NCBI GenBank assembly: GCA_022562055.1
Contig: JADFQA010000006.1
Coordinates: 31,475 to 95,474, forward strand
Direction: 5' to 3'
Origin: Acidobacteriota bacterium
GTDB taxonomy: Bacteria > Actinomycetota > Acidimicrobiia > Spongiisociales > UBA5794
DNA length: 64,000 nt
Each line of letters starts with the position of its first letter. Within the stretch, counting starts at the first letter, position 1. Below, piece by piece: positions 34,860 through 43,763 of this stretch. The notes under the pieces are model-generated. The model saw only the letters and a program-made list of their open reading frames with translations, was not told the origin of the DNA and made no database searches. The position numbers were made by a program, and so were the translations under genes.

Positions 34860-36166
34860 GTTCGGAGGAAACTAGGTTCGACGCCGACAAGTTTTCCTTT
34901 GCGGCATTCGGGATCGCTGCATGGGCGATCCTGGGCGGGCTTCTGGTGTTGGCGGCCTCGCTGTGGATACTGACAAAGGCGCGGGTCGTGCTTGCGCCGA
35001 TGGTGCTTGCCATGGTACTGATCTACCTTCTGAATCCAATCGTATCCCGCCTCCACGAACGCGGCCTGCACCGTCTCCTTGGGTCGTTGGTCGCGTTTGC
35101 GCTGATGTTTGGTTTTTTCGGTCTTGTCGCGGTCTTGGTCGCACCTTCGGTGACATCGCAAGGTAGCGAACTCACCACAGGGTTCGAAGACATCTTCAAC
35201 AACACTGCCACCGAAATTGAACGAATTGCAACATCGGTCGGCTTCGACGACGTTTCACTGTGGACGTACGAGGAGTTCAAAGAGTTTCTCGGCGCGCCCG
35301 AACAGCGTGCAGCTCTCCTCGATCAGGTCCAACTGCGGCTTGGGTCGATCACGTCGAGTCTGCTTGAGGCGCTGCTTGTTCTCTTCGTATCGCCCGTTGT
35401 TGCGTTCTACCTGCTGATCGACCTTCCGCGTCTGCGCAAGGCTGCAGTAGCGCTACTACCGGCAGATAGCAGCGATGAAATCATCTACGTCTCACGCAAT
35501 GTCGGCAACGCGATTGGTGGATTTTTGCGTGGGCAGGTGTTTGTCGCGGTTGTAGTCGGGATCATGATGAGCTTCGGTTTTGCTCTTATTGGTCTCAAGT
35601 TTTGGCTCATCATTGGGATGGTTGCCGGGTTCCTCAACATCGTGCCATTCATTGGACCATGGGTTGGCGGTTTCATGGGAGTGGTGGTCGCGCTGGCAAC
35701 GGCCGACCTACGGACTGCACTGTGGGCAGCGGCCATTGCGCTCATCGTCCAACAGATCGACAATAACTTCATCTCGCCGACCGTTTTGCGAGCAACTGTG
35801 CGAATCCATCCCGCCGCGATTGTGCTTGTGTTGTTACTCGGCGGGGGCTTGGCCGGAATCTGGGGTGTGTTACTTGCGGTCCCGCTGACAGGCGCCCTCA
35901 AAATTGTTGTCGGCCACTTGTGGAGAACCCGGGTGCTCGGAGAAGAATGGGACGAAGCGTCTGCGCCGATCATTCCTGAGTCGGAGATATACGCGCCCAT
36001 GTTTGCTCGCCTCAGGTCTCTCGACACAGCAACAACTCCGCTGCGTTCCGATCCGACTACACCTGGACCCGACGACACGGCGAACGAGTTTGACAGTGTC
36101 GGTGCTGGAGACATAGTCGCCGACAACGACGACAATGATCCCGAGCACGACGACGCCTCGACCTGA
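34856..36166 (+). CDS. AI-2E family transporter
   Basis: This membrane protein of about eight helices belongs to the AI-2E/TqsA superfamily, whose members export autoinducer-2 or act as ion antiporters. Typical segments are MVLAMVLIYLLNPIVSRL near the N terminus, VSPVVAFYLLIDLPRLRKA, the GMVAGFLNIVPFIGPWVGG pore region and QQIDNNFISPTVLRATVRIH. The C-terminal 60 residues are acidic and disordered. It is coupled to DUF3263. The transported ion or signal cannot be told from sequence. Confidence 0.87.
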   Translation: MSSEETRFDADKFSFAAFGIAAWAILGGLLVLAASLWILTKARVVLAPMVLAMVLIYLLNPIVSRLHERGLHRLLGSLVAFALMFGFFGLVAVLVAPSVTSQGSELTTGFEDIFNNTATEIERIATSVGFDDVSLWTYEEFKEFLGAPEQRAALLDQVQLRLGSITSSLLEALLVLFVSPVVAFYLLIDLPRLRKAAVALLPADSSDEIIYVSRNVGNAIGGFLRGQVFVAVVVGIMMSFGFALIGLKFWLIIGMVAGFLNIVPFIGPWVGGFMGVVVALATADLRTALWAAAIALIVQQIDNNFISPTVLRATVRIHPAAIVLVLLLGGGLAGIWGVLLAVPLTGALKIVVGHLWRTRVLGEEWDEASAPIIPESEIYAPMFARLRSLDTATTPLRSDPTTPGPDDTANEFDSVGAGDIVADNDDNDPEHDDAST

Positions 36167-36183
36167 GTCGGGGGCGCACCAAT

Positions 36184-37152
36184 ATGTTGGATATCGGGAT
36201 TCTCGTCATTCTTGGCCTTCTCGCCCTGCGGGGCTGGTATCGGGGATTGGTGCGGTCAGTGGTGTCGCTCTCCGTACTTGTCATAGGGGCATACGTCGCT
36301 TTCACAATGTCTGGAACCCTTGCGGGGACTGTCGAAGGGATTTCAGGCCTACCGCATGACCCGTCGCGGATGGTCGCATCGGTCATCATCTTTCTTGCCA
36401 TTTCGACAGCCGGGGCCGTGACGTCCGCCATCCTCCACAAGGGAATCCGGTTCCTGCCCGGGCTGACGACCCTCAACAGACTCGGAGGCGCAGCACTTGC
36501 ATTCGTCACCGGTTCGCTCGCGGTCCTCCTGTTGTTGACGCTTGTGAGGCTCAGCTCGTTCAACGACAGTCTCGACGAGCTATTCGCGGACTCGGAGATC
36601 GTCTCCGCGTTCACCGAGGCTGATGGAGTGCCCCAGCGGCTGCTCACCATCGTCACAGGTGACCGTCTGCCTCAGGCTCTTCTCACCATTCAAGAACTTG
36701 TGGGCGATCAAAGGGTCGTTGTCGCGCCCGGGGTAAACCAGCGTATCCCGAGCGGCGATGTCGACGACATAGAATCACTGCCCGCGCTTGCACAGATCGC
36801 CGTGGAACTTATCAACCGTGATCGCGTTGGGAAAAACGTTCCGGCGTTGGCACGATCGGACGCTCTGGCGGCGGTTGCAACCGAGCATGCGGTTGCGTTG
36901 CTAGCGGAGGGGAACGTGTCGTACGTGTCCGAGGACGGCAGCATTGAGCAACGACTCGACGACGCAAACATTCTGCGCACCGAGTTTCAAGCCGCCGTCG
37001 TTCTAGCAGTGTCTCCATACAGCGCGGTCGAGGGTCTCGCCGAGCATGCCTGGTCGTTGCCGGTTGTTGCAGATGCTGATGTGACCAAGATCGGCGTTGG
37101 TGTCGCCACTACCGGTGTCGTCCAGGTGTACGTTGTGATCGTTAGCCGTTAG
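36184..37152 (+). CDS. CvpA-type membrane domain fused to a CAP/SCP domain
   Basis: The first 130 residues form four membrane helices of the CvpA type (LDIGILVILGLLALRGWYRG opening). After an extracytoplasmic linker, residues about 200-320 resemble a CAP/SCP domain: LAQIAVELINRDRVGKNVP, LAAVATEHAVALLAEGN, IEQRLDDANIL and a final VVQVYVVIVSR strand. This would place the CAP domain outside the membrane. CvpA domains have loosely defined roles in secretion or envelope function, and CAP domains bind or process envelope ligands. Its stop lies inside the end of the convergent LppM-like gene. Confidence 0.75.
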   Translation: MLDIGILVILGLLALRGWYRGLVRSVVSLSVLVIGAYVAFTMSGTLAGTVEGISGLPHDPSRMVASVIIFLAISTAGAVTSAILHKGIRFLPGLTTLNRLGGAALAFVTGSLAVLLLLTLVRLSSFNDSLDELFADSEIVSAFTEADGVPQRLLTIVTGDRLPQALLTIQELVGDQRVVVAPGVNQRIPSGDVDDIESLPALAQIAVELINRDRVGKNVPALARSDALAAVATEHAVALLAEGNVSYVSEDGSIEQRLDDANILRTEFQAAVVLAVSPYSAVEGLAEHAWSLPVVADADVTKIGVGVATTGVVQVYVVIVSR

Positions 37153-37858
37153 GTGCGGCTGGCTTGGCTCTTCTTCTGCGCCACACGAACACGGCGAGAA
37201 CGACTCCACCGGCGGCAGCCGCGGCCACGGGAACATAGTTCGATGACTCGGTCGCCGCCGCCCTTTCGCTGACGTCGGCGACTGCCATGATCGTGCGAGG
37301 TGGGTCAAGCAACGTGAAGTCCCAGATCAGCACGCCATCCTCCGTGACCCGATCAGCATTGTGCTCAATGACCTCGCCAGGCATGTCAACAGCGGCGCTG
37401 ATCGTGATGAACTGCGAGATCGTCTCAAGCCCCACCGGTGCGTTGTCTGGGACGTTGGCCGCCAGGTCAAACACGAGTGTTCCCGTCAGTGTCACCTCAT
37501 CATCTACACGGACGAAGGACGCCTCCTTGATCGCGGACAGGTCAGAACCCACCGCAAACATGTTCTTCAGATCGTCAAACTCAGCGTATGTGCCGGCGGC
37601 CGTTGTCCTTGTGAAGTCCCCGTCGCGCTCTTCGGTGATGGTCACCGTGGAGGTGTTGATGCCAAGCAACTCAAAGAAGTCTTCGGGACTCACCGCCTGC
37701 CCACCCTGGTCAATGAGATCGCGCATCTGGTCGTCGACCGAAAACACCAATGCTCCCGTTCCCGAACCGTCCTCATTGAGCTGCATCTCAACCGCAATGT
37801 CCATTCGGCACGCCGACAGGACGAGAGCGAACGCTGCAACGACCATCATTTTTCGCAT
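37142..37858 (-). CDS. LppM-like lipoprotein with C-terminal membrane anchor
   Basis: The signal peptide ends in a lipobox (LVLSACRM, Cys at residue 17). The body contains the LppM-type opening MDIAVEMQLNEDGSGTG and long beta-rich segments. A C-terminal helix (YVPVAAAAAGGVVLAVFVW) with an RRRR stop-transfer follows, so the domain is tethered at both ends. Mycobacterial LppM affects host interaction and phagosome traffic, but its biochemical role is unclear. GGGAGG is four bases before ATG 37861 and seven before ATG 37858; I prefer the latter. Confidence 0.78.
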   Translation of the reverse strand: MRKMMVVAAFALVLSACRMDIAVEMQLNEDGSGTGALVFSVDDQMRDLIDQGGQAVSPEDFFELLGINTSTVTITEERDGDFTRTTAAGTYAEFDDLKNMFAVGSDLSAIKEASFVRVDDEVTLTGTLVFDLAANVPDNAPVGLETISQFITISAAVDMPGEVIEHNADRVTEDGVLIWDFTLLDPPRTIMAVADVSERAAATESSNYVPVAAAAAGGVVLAVFVWRRRRAKPAAPNG

Positions 37859-37928
37859 CATCGAACCTCCCGACCGCGGTCGCCAACGATAGGCAAACCT
37901 GGTGTCTACGCGGCCGTATCCTGTGCTC

Positions 37929-38717
37929 ATGGATCAACTGCCCGTGCCCCTGACTGTCACGGAGGCCTTCGTCGCTGCCTTTCGGCCATACGTGGAGCGT
38001 GTTGTTGAGGATATCGGCCTGCCAGCTTCGGAGGGAGTCGACGACGCGATCTCGATCGGCGAACAGTGGCTCGAGACCGAACTCGCCGAAATGTCGAAGA
38101 CTCCGGCGCACGAACTGCGCCACGGCCCGCTCGAGATCTTTCGCGAAGCGACCCGATTTCCCACCGCAGCTCTTGAGGCCGCAGGCGTCGTGCCGACGAC
38201 CCGTGGGGATGCGGAGCGGCGAGCCCTGCCGGGCGATGTGTATGGCATTGCACCGGCGACGTCGCGCGACCTCGGTGCGGATGCGTTCAATGCGCACGTC
38301 GCGTGGGGCGTCGAACGAGCGCAAGGTTTCAACATTGATGTCACGCCGCGCCCCGTTGCCCCCAAGGCCATGCAACCACCGGTCGCCGCGATCGCTGATG
38401 CTGACCCCCAACTGCGCGAGGCCATCACAGCTTCGGTCAAGATTCTTGGCTACACCGCTACTGCATGGCGCAACCCCGGCGAAGCAGATGCAGCGGTGCA
38501 AAAGGGGGCAGTCAGCGTGGCGATCATTTCGGCTGACCATCCCGCTGCCGACGAAATGCTGCGCATCTGCGTAGCCAAGGACGTCCCAGTATTCGTCACT
38601 GGTGAGAGTCTCGACGACCTGTCTCAGGCCAGGTTCACAGCCCTGGGGGCCGTCGGTGTCGTACCGACACAACTGTTTGTGCAACAGGCATCCAGACTGC
38701 TTCCCAAGATCGGGTAA
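37929..38717 (+). CDS. uncharacterised protein with a receiver-like C-terminal half
   Basis: The 262-residue product (ATG 37929) has an alpha-helical N-terminal half starting PLTVTEAFVAAFRPYVERVV and then a Pro/Ala hinge. The C-terminal half (about 155-262) has alternating strands and helices, VAAIADADPQLREAITASV, VSVAIISADHPAADEMLRI, VPVFVTGESLDD, like a degenerate response-regulator receiver. The phospho-acceptor position is not convincing. It is divergent from the LppM gene (70-base gap). I do not recognise the family. Confidence 0.6.
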   Translation: MDQLPVPLTVTEAFVAAFRPYVERVVEDIGLPASEGVDDAISIGEQWLETELAEMSKTPAHELRHGPLEIFREATRFPTAALEAAGVVPTTRGDAERRALPGDVYGIAPATSRDLGADAFNAHVAWGVERAQGFNIDVTPRPVAPKAMQPPVAAIADADPQLREAITASVKILGYTATAWRNPGEADAAVQKGAVSVAIISADHPAADEMLRICVAKDVPVFVTGESLDDLSQARFTALGAVGVVPTQLFVQQASRLLPKIG

Positions 38718-38759
38718 TCCGCCTAGCGCCCGCCTAGTTGCGCGCGGGGACCGGCACAA

Positions 38760-39647
38760 TCAGACGGTCGCTTCCGACTTCGCCTTTGAAACACCCGCGA
38801 GGTTGGTGCCGATGACCCCGGCGAGTACCAGCACCAGGCCCAGCCACTGGAGGCTGTTGGGGTCTTCGCCAAAGATGATCATCGCCCACAGGACCGTAAG
38901 CCCCGGCTGCACCAGTATCGCCATGGACGCTTGCAGCGCCTTCAGGTGGGGGAGAGCAAACGTGATCAGCGCCCACCCCACCGCTTGCGGTCCAATCGCG
39001 AGAACAATCAACCACCCATGTGACGGCCATGTCAAAGTGAATGACACCGATTGCGGCATCAGCACCGCCGCCGCGAACCCAGCAATGGTCACGCCGATGA
39101 CGGCGTCGAACAATCTTGTTGCCGCAGACGTGTCAGTTCCTCCGGCTGCGCGCAACAGCAAGATGAACTGGGCGTAGAAGAAGCCCGTGAGGACGCCGTA
39201 GAAGACCCCGCGAGTTGGGTTCGCGCCATATGCGCCTGACGTGCCGAGACCAGAGATGAGCACAATGCCCAGAAAGATGATGGGAATCATCGCGGCCGCG
39301 CGGCGGTCGACGCGCTCCCGAAACACGACGACGGTAGCGAGGCCGATCCAGGCAACCTGAGTCGCAACAAGCACGGTCGCCGCGCCGGCGCCAACGTCCG
39401 CGATGGAGTTATGCCAAAACGAAAGGTCAACACCAAGAGCGATACCTGCCAGCAGGCCGACGCCGTGCTCCTTGGCGGTCCGACGGGTTTTTCCGCGATC
39501 CAAGAAAACCAGCAGCCCAACCGCGGGGATCGCATAGAGGCCGCGGAACACAGTCACTGTCACTGGTTCGGCACCGGCCAGTCTGACCAGGATTGCGGAG
39601 AACGAGATGACGACGGTGCCCGCAAACGCTGACAGCAGTGGTTTCAT
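38760..39647 (-). CDS. DMT-family (EamA) membrane transporter
   Basis: This 295-residue protein has ten predicted helices in two EamA halves, as in drug/metabolite exporters. The first half opens with AFAGTVVISFSAILVRLAGA and contains FWHNSIADVGAGAATVLVAT; the second contains SMAILVQPGLTVLWAMIIFG and WLGLVLVLAGVIGTNLAG. The substrate is unknown. It follows tRNA-Arg on the same strand with a 28-base gap. Confidence 0.87.
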   Translation of the reverse strand: MKPLLSAFAGTVVISFSAILVRLAGAEPVTVTVFRGLYAIPAVGLLVFLDRGKTRRTAKEHGVGLLAGIALGVDLSFWHNSIADVGAGAATVLVATQVAWIGLATVVVFRERVDRRAAAMIPIIFLGIVLISGLGTSGAYGANPTRGVFYGVLTGFFYAQFILLLRAAGGTDTSAATRLFDAVIGVTIAGFAAAVLMPQSVSFTLTWPSHGWLIVLAIGPQAVGWALITFALPHLKALQASMAILVQPGLTVLWAMIIFGEDPNSLQWLGLVLVLAGVIGTNLAGVSKAKSEATV

Positions 39648-39675
39648 ACGTGGCGTTTTTCGGGTTGCGGGTGGG

Positions 39676-39748
39676 CGCCCTCGGGAGGATTCGAACCTCC
39701 GACACCCGGCTTAGGAGGCCGGTGCTCTATCCCCTGAGCTACGAGGGC
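39676..39748 (-). tRNA. tRNA-Arg (anticodon CCT)
   Basis: On the minus strand GCCCTCG pairs with CGAGGGC. The D arm contains TAGCTCAGGGGATAGAGC, the anticodon stem CCGGC/GCCGG encloses CTCCTAA (anticodon CCT), and the T arm carries GGAGGTTCGAATCCTCC. The CCA end is not encoded; CCC follows the discriminator base. Confidence 0.94.
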
Positions 39749-40205
39749 CAATAGTCCTGAGACCCTTGGCGCGCTGCCCGTTTGGACGTCCTGGGCAGAT
39801 CGACGCGATCGCCCTTTTTGCGCATGGGTCGCACCATAATGAGCATCGGCCGATTTAGCGAGACCCCTAGGAGATACGCGAGCGGGTGCTTCGGCCGGCC
39901 GGAAGGACTCTACGCCGAACGGCGATTCGGGGTTCTACGCCGCAGTTTGACATCCTGCCCTGCCGAAACTTCCAGCCTGGCGACCGTCGTCCCAACCCGC
40001 GCGGCACCCTTGCTTCTCCACGAACCAACACTGTCAGTCGTCACCGACCGGTTCTATCCACACGAACATGGCCGATCGCTGGCCTGTCGTCGCTATGCCC
40101 GATCATGTGCACTGGCTTTCTGGCGACCATGGCAACGCGTGACAGCACGGTCGAATTTTCCGTATCCTCCAAGACTGTGGCACTTGGTCGGGCCGACTTC
40201 CGTCG
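39749..40205 (+). other. 457-base gene-free stretch beyond tRNA-Arg
   Basis: Frames are open here on the plus strand (for example from 39782), but the translations are rich in Arg, Cys, Ser and Pro with no domain pattern and look like chance. It separates tRNA-Arg from the broken AbiE toxin and may be remnant accessory DNA. Confidence 0.5.
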
Positions 40206-41089
40206 TCACCAACCTGATGTTCGCGACCAAGTGTGGCCGGTCACCCTGTTCAATATCACGGGATCGGCGAAAGCGGCGACGATATCAAGGACGGCTTCAA
40301 AGCTGTGAGGGAACCGGCCGGTGAGTGCCTGATTTCTCAACCACAGCATCCACTGTGTCTGCGCCTGATCCGCGAATCCGGTCAGAGTCTCAGCGAGAGG
40401 GCGCAGGTCGATCTTGCGATACTCGGCGACGACGCGTAAGGACTCGTGCATGGTGGAGCCGTCTATGTCATTCGACCGGACGATGGCGAGGATGTCTGAG
40501 AAGTCACGCCATCGAGTATTTGCGGCTCCACGCGATGCAGCGGTCGCGATCTTCTCGGCCAGGACCATGGTGATCGGGAAGCTCAAGATCATGATCGGGC
40601 GTAGTCCGGGCACAACAGATTCGATCTGGGTGATCTCCGGTTCTGGTGAAATCGGATCTCCGATACTGAAGTCGATCTTCAGTCGAAGATTCGCCGAGTC
40701 AACTGAGGCGGCCATTGCAACGCGAATGCCGCTGTACTCGTCCTGATCTCGTATTAGCGTCCCACTTGTCGACTCGATCTTGAACTCGATACCTCGGGAC
40801 GCTCAATCGACGCGATTCGAGTTGCCACTGCTTTGAGAGATTCGATGTCATTGGGGATTCTGAGGGCCTGCAGATCGAAGTCTCGTGTCGGTCGCCGTTC
40901 AGCGAAAGCGCTGATCAACATACCGCCTTTCAGCACGAGCTGCTCGGAGTAGACGGACTTGGAGGCGCGAGAGATGAACCCCTCCATGACGTAGAGTGTC
41001 AGGAGTTCATCCGTGGGACGCCCCAGGTCCCGCGCGAGTCGCTGTATCGACAGGTATCGCTCCCGTGCAATGTCATGGTCGAGTGTCAC
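40206..41089 (-). pseudogene. AbiEii-type nucleotidyltransferase toxin, frameshifted
   Basis: The N-terminal part (frame 40754-41089) has the AbiEii nucleotidyltransferase core: YSEQLVLKGGMLISAFAERR and TRDFDLQAL. The match then shifts: one base is missing near 40793, and the second frame continues GIEFKIESTSGTLIRDQDEY, IDFSIGDPI, MILSFPITMVLAEKIATAA and RWRDFSDILAIV, all family-like. Without the shift the product would be about 294 residues. As it stands it ends soon after the shift. It overlaps the antitoxin as GTGA. A sequencing error is possible. Confidence 0.8.
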
Positions 41090-41682
41090 AGGAGAATCTC
41101 GAAGTCTCGTCGAATAGCTGATTTCGCTTTTGGGAAATGAGACGCGATCTCCAGTAGCGCGGCCGGATATGATCCGGGCTGACGTATCCAGTTTCTCAAG
41201 GCCTCTCGGCCTAGCTCAGCACCCTGAATGTGACTCATTCGATACGCATCGCAGATCGATCGCTCGGGAGAATAGAAGGCAATGGGAAGGCCAGACTCAG
41301 GGTCCTTCGGGAGTCGTCCGATGGTGAATGTCTTTGCTGAGAACCAATGCCATGTGATGGGGAGAGAGGTTTTCGGGCTTCGAGTTCCGCGTTTCAGTGC
41401 GATGTCGATTCTCGACGGAATACCGTCGATAAGGTCCGCGTGTGACAACGCAGATGCTAGACAGAGGGTTGCTTCTCGTTTAATGAGCGTGATGTTGATC
41501 AGAGCAAGATCTTCGACCACCGAGCCGGCTCGGCTGTAGAGTCCGTGCTCGATCCTTTGAATCACTTCGGAATTTGTCAGGCGCTTCAGCCGACGATCAG
41601 TCAGGCCCGCATCGCGGGCTTCGCGCCACCTGAACACTGTCGGTAGGTCGCTGGGGATTTGGTTGTTCGGCTGGTCGATCAC
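41086..41682 (-). CDS. AbiEi-type antitoxin / transcriptional regulator
   Basis: The 198-residue protein has an N-terminal winged helix (FRWREARDAGLTDRRLKRLT, IQRIEHGLYSR) and an AbiEi C-terminal domain (ERSICDAYRMSHIQGAELGR). In type IV AbiE systems this protein represses the operon and counters the partner nucleotidyltransferase. GTG 41682 follows AAGGAG closely. Its stop overlaps the toxin start. The toxin is broken, so the antitoxin now acts alone, if it is expressed at all. Confidence 0.82.
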   Translation of the reverse strand: MIDQPNNQIPSDLPTVFRWREARDAGLTDRRLKRLTNSEVIQRIEHGLYSRAGSVVEDLALINITLIKREATLCLASALSHADLIDGIPSRIDIALKRGTRSPKTSLPITWHWFSAKTFTIGRLPKDPESGLPIAFYSPERSICDAYRMSHIQGAELGREALRNWIRQPGSYPAALLEIASHFPKAKSAIRRDFEILL

Positions 41683-42192
41683 TGTGGCTCCTTATAACCT
41701 GCGGTGTCGAACCCCGGCCATCTACATGGTCGCACCGTGTCCATCGCTAGCGGGTTTCTTCGCCGGGGCCGCTCGTTTGAGAATTGCGCGTTGGCGCGAA
41801 TCTCCGAAACGTGGTTTCGGAGGCTGGTGCTTTATCACTCGAGTTGTGTGGGCTTGCTGGGAAACGGGGCTTTACCATTGCTATCGGTTCGTCACCATTG
41901 TTGGGCAACTCCGGTACACTTACAGAACGAGATGAGTGCTCGCGGCGGAAAGCCCCTACGCCGGGATGGGCGCATTGCGCAACATCCTGTCATTCGCCCG
42001 AGAATCAGCTTGTCTCTGTGAGCGGGTGATCCAACCGGCTCGTATGTGAACGCCGCCGCCGGATGCAGGGTCCTCCCCCCACCGCCCACATCCACCAGGC
42101 GGCGTTCACGCGATCTCAAGTTGGTCCGTGCAAGGGGCGATACTTGAGTGGGAGTAAACCTTCTGTATCGCTCAAGCGTGTAACAGGCGTAC
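41683..42192 (+). other. 510-base intergenic region with strong inverted repeats
   Basis: No coding frame here looks real. A perfect 9-base hairpin lies at 41802-41822 (CTCCGAAAC-GTG-GTTTCGGAG). A perfect 12-base inverted repeat, GTGAACGCCGCC at 42046-42057 and its complement at 42098-42109, encloses 40 pyrimidine-rich bases just upstream of the ECF sigma gene. The region also holds the divergent promoters of the antitoxin and the sigma operon. Confidence 0.6.
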
Positions 42193-42786
42193 ATGACGCT
42201 TCGAAAGGCTACGTCTCAGGCGCAGGTTCCCCGTTCAACCGGGGACCCGTTTCGTGACGTCCCGACTCCCTTTTCGGGACCGGCAGTTGTGGCTGCGACA
42301 CGGCCGTTCGAAGCGTTCTATCAGCAGGAGTATCGATCCGTGCTCGGTCTTGCATACGCATTGAGTGGAAGCTCATCAGGTGCCGAAGATCTCACACAAG
42401 AGGCCTTCTTGGCTGCCCACCGCAACTGGGACAAGATTTCGATGTACGAAAAACCCGAAGCGTGGGTCCGTAGGGTGCTCGCCAATCTATCCGTGTCTCT
42501 GTTCCGCAAGGCGGCGCGTGAAGCGCGGGCTCTTCTCAAGATGGGTAAACCTGACGACGTGCTACCAGCCCTTGAGGCTGAAGACGCTGAGTTTTGGGCT
42601 GCGGTTAGGTCGCTGCCGCGACGCCAATGTCACTCGCTTGCGCTCTTCTATCTTGAGGATCGCAGCGTTGCGGACATCGCCGAAATCCTCGAGTGCTCGC
42701 CCGCAACGGTAAAGGTGCACCTACACAAGGGCCGCAACAACCTCGCCAAGAAGCTGGGTACCGTGCAGGGGGAGGAATCGTCATGA
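42193..42786 (+). CDS. ECF (SigE-like) sigma factor
   Basis: Region 2 is visible as FEAFYQQEYRSVLGLAYALS, AEDLTQEAFLAAHRNW and EAWVRRVLANLSVSLFRK; region 4 as LPRRQCHSLALFYLEDRSVA and ILECSPATVKVHLHKGR. It redirects RNA polymerase to a special promoter set. The length is 197. It is coupled by ATGA to the membrane Ig-domain gene, in the place where an anti-sigma gene usually sits. A decayed paralogue lies at 30491. Confidence 0.88.
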   Translation: MTLRKATSQAQVPRSTGDPFRDVPTPFSGPAVVAATRPFEAFYQQEYRSVLGLAYALSGSSSGAEDLTQEAFLAAHRNWDKISMYEKPEAWVRRVLANLSVSLFRKAAREARALLKMGKPDDVLPALEAEDAEFWAAVRSLPRRQCHSLALFYLEDRSVADIAEILECSPATVKVHLHKGRNNLAKKLGTVQGEESS

Positions 42787-43724
42787 CTTCTCTAGACCTT
42801 CGGGCACAGCGCGCGGCAGCCGGTATACGCGCAAGTGTTGCGGCGTCCCCCGCCACGCCGCCGATCGACTTCCGCGGTGCGGCGCGCATGCGCTTCATGA
42901 CACAGGCAACCATGGCGGTGTCCGCTGTGGCGGCCGTAGCTGCGGCGTTCGTCATCATGGGAACGGTGATCCAGACGCCGGCACCCGTCCCAGTGGCACC
43001 CGCCGCCTCGACAACGACATCGTCGACCTTAGCTCCGTCGACTACCGACGTTCCTGCCACCACGACAGCCCCGACCCCGGCGGTTCCGACCTCCGAGGTT
43101 CCGCCCGTACCGACGGAGACGACAACGACAACCGTCGTCACTACCACTACGACGCATACCACGACCACCACAACATTGGCTCCGGATACCACGCCACCGG
43201 ATTTCAAGATCCTCTCTCCCGAGAACAACCAAGTGTTTCAAAACAAGGTCGTCACGTTCTCTGGGACGACAGAAATCGGGGCCAAGGTGTTTGCGGGCCG
43301 ATACGAAGCAACCGTTACCGGCACCGGCGAATGGAGCATCGCGCTGACTCTTTCCCCAGGACGCAACGTCGCGACGCTGATTGCTACGGATGCGGCAGGC
43401 AACGAGACTTCGGCGACGGTGGTTGTGTTCCTAGAGGCTACCGAGCCGAAGCCAGATCGCGACTGGGAGTTCACCGCCCATCGGGTGAATGGCTCGTCGA
43501 GCGAAACTCCGCCGTTTGACGTTTACTGGGGGACTGGCAAGCCGGGGACCGTCATCCAGGTCCTATCCGAATACGGGTCGAAATCGACCGAGATCGACAC
43601 TGACGGAGACTGGGAAGTCTTGGTGCACTTCTCAACCGCGCCGGCGAACATAGAGTTTCAGGTCAAGGTCAACGATTTCGAAGGTTCGGAACTCACGTTC
43701 GGATTCATCTACCGCGTCGAGTAG
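42783..43724 (+). CDS. membrane-anchored protein with Ig-like domains, possible anti-sigma partner
   Basis: The 313-residue product has a cytoplasmic N-terminal segment of about 40 residues and one membrane helix (ATMAVSAVAAVAAAFVIMG). A long Thr/Pro/Val linker follows, then two beta-sandwich domains: PPDFKILSPENNQVFQNK with LIATDAAGNETSATV in the first, and a second ending EFQVKVNDFEGSELTFGFIY. These look like bacterial Ig/Big domains. Coupling to an ECF sigma suggests the N-terminal part may hold the sigma factor and the exterior sense the envelope. No zinc anti-sigma (HxxxCxxC) motif is seen, so this is inference. Confidence 0.72.
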   Translation: MTSLDLRAQRAAAGIRASVAASPATPPIDFRGAARMRFMTQATMAVSAVAAVAAAFVIMGTVIQTPAPVPVAPAASTTTSSTLAPSTTDVPATTTAPTPAVPTSEVPPVPTETTTTTVVTTTTTHTTTTTTLAPDTTPPDFKILSPENNQVFQNKVVTFSGTTEIGAKVFAGRYEATVTGTGEWSIALTLSPGRNVATLIATDAAGNETSATVVVFLEATEPKPDRDWEFTAHRVNGSSSETPPFDVYWGTGKPGTVIQVLSEYGSKSTEIDTDGDWEVLVHFSTAPANIEFQVKVNDFEGSELTFGFIYRVE

Positions 43725-43763
43725 GGCAACACTGCGCCGCCTGAAACCGTAGTCCGCACATCG

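Noticed and set aside
39782..40324. Plus-strand frame after tRNA-Arg
   Set aside because: Translation is Arg/Cys/Ser-rich with no conserved pattern and overlaps the toxin remnant on the other strand.
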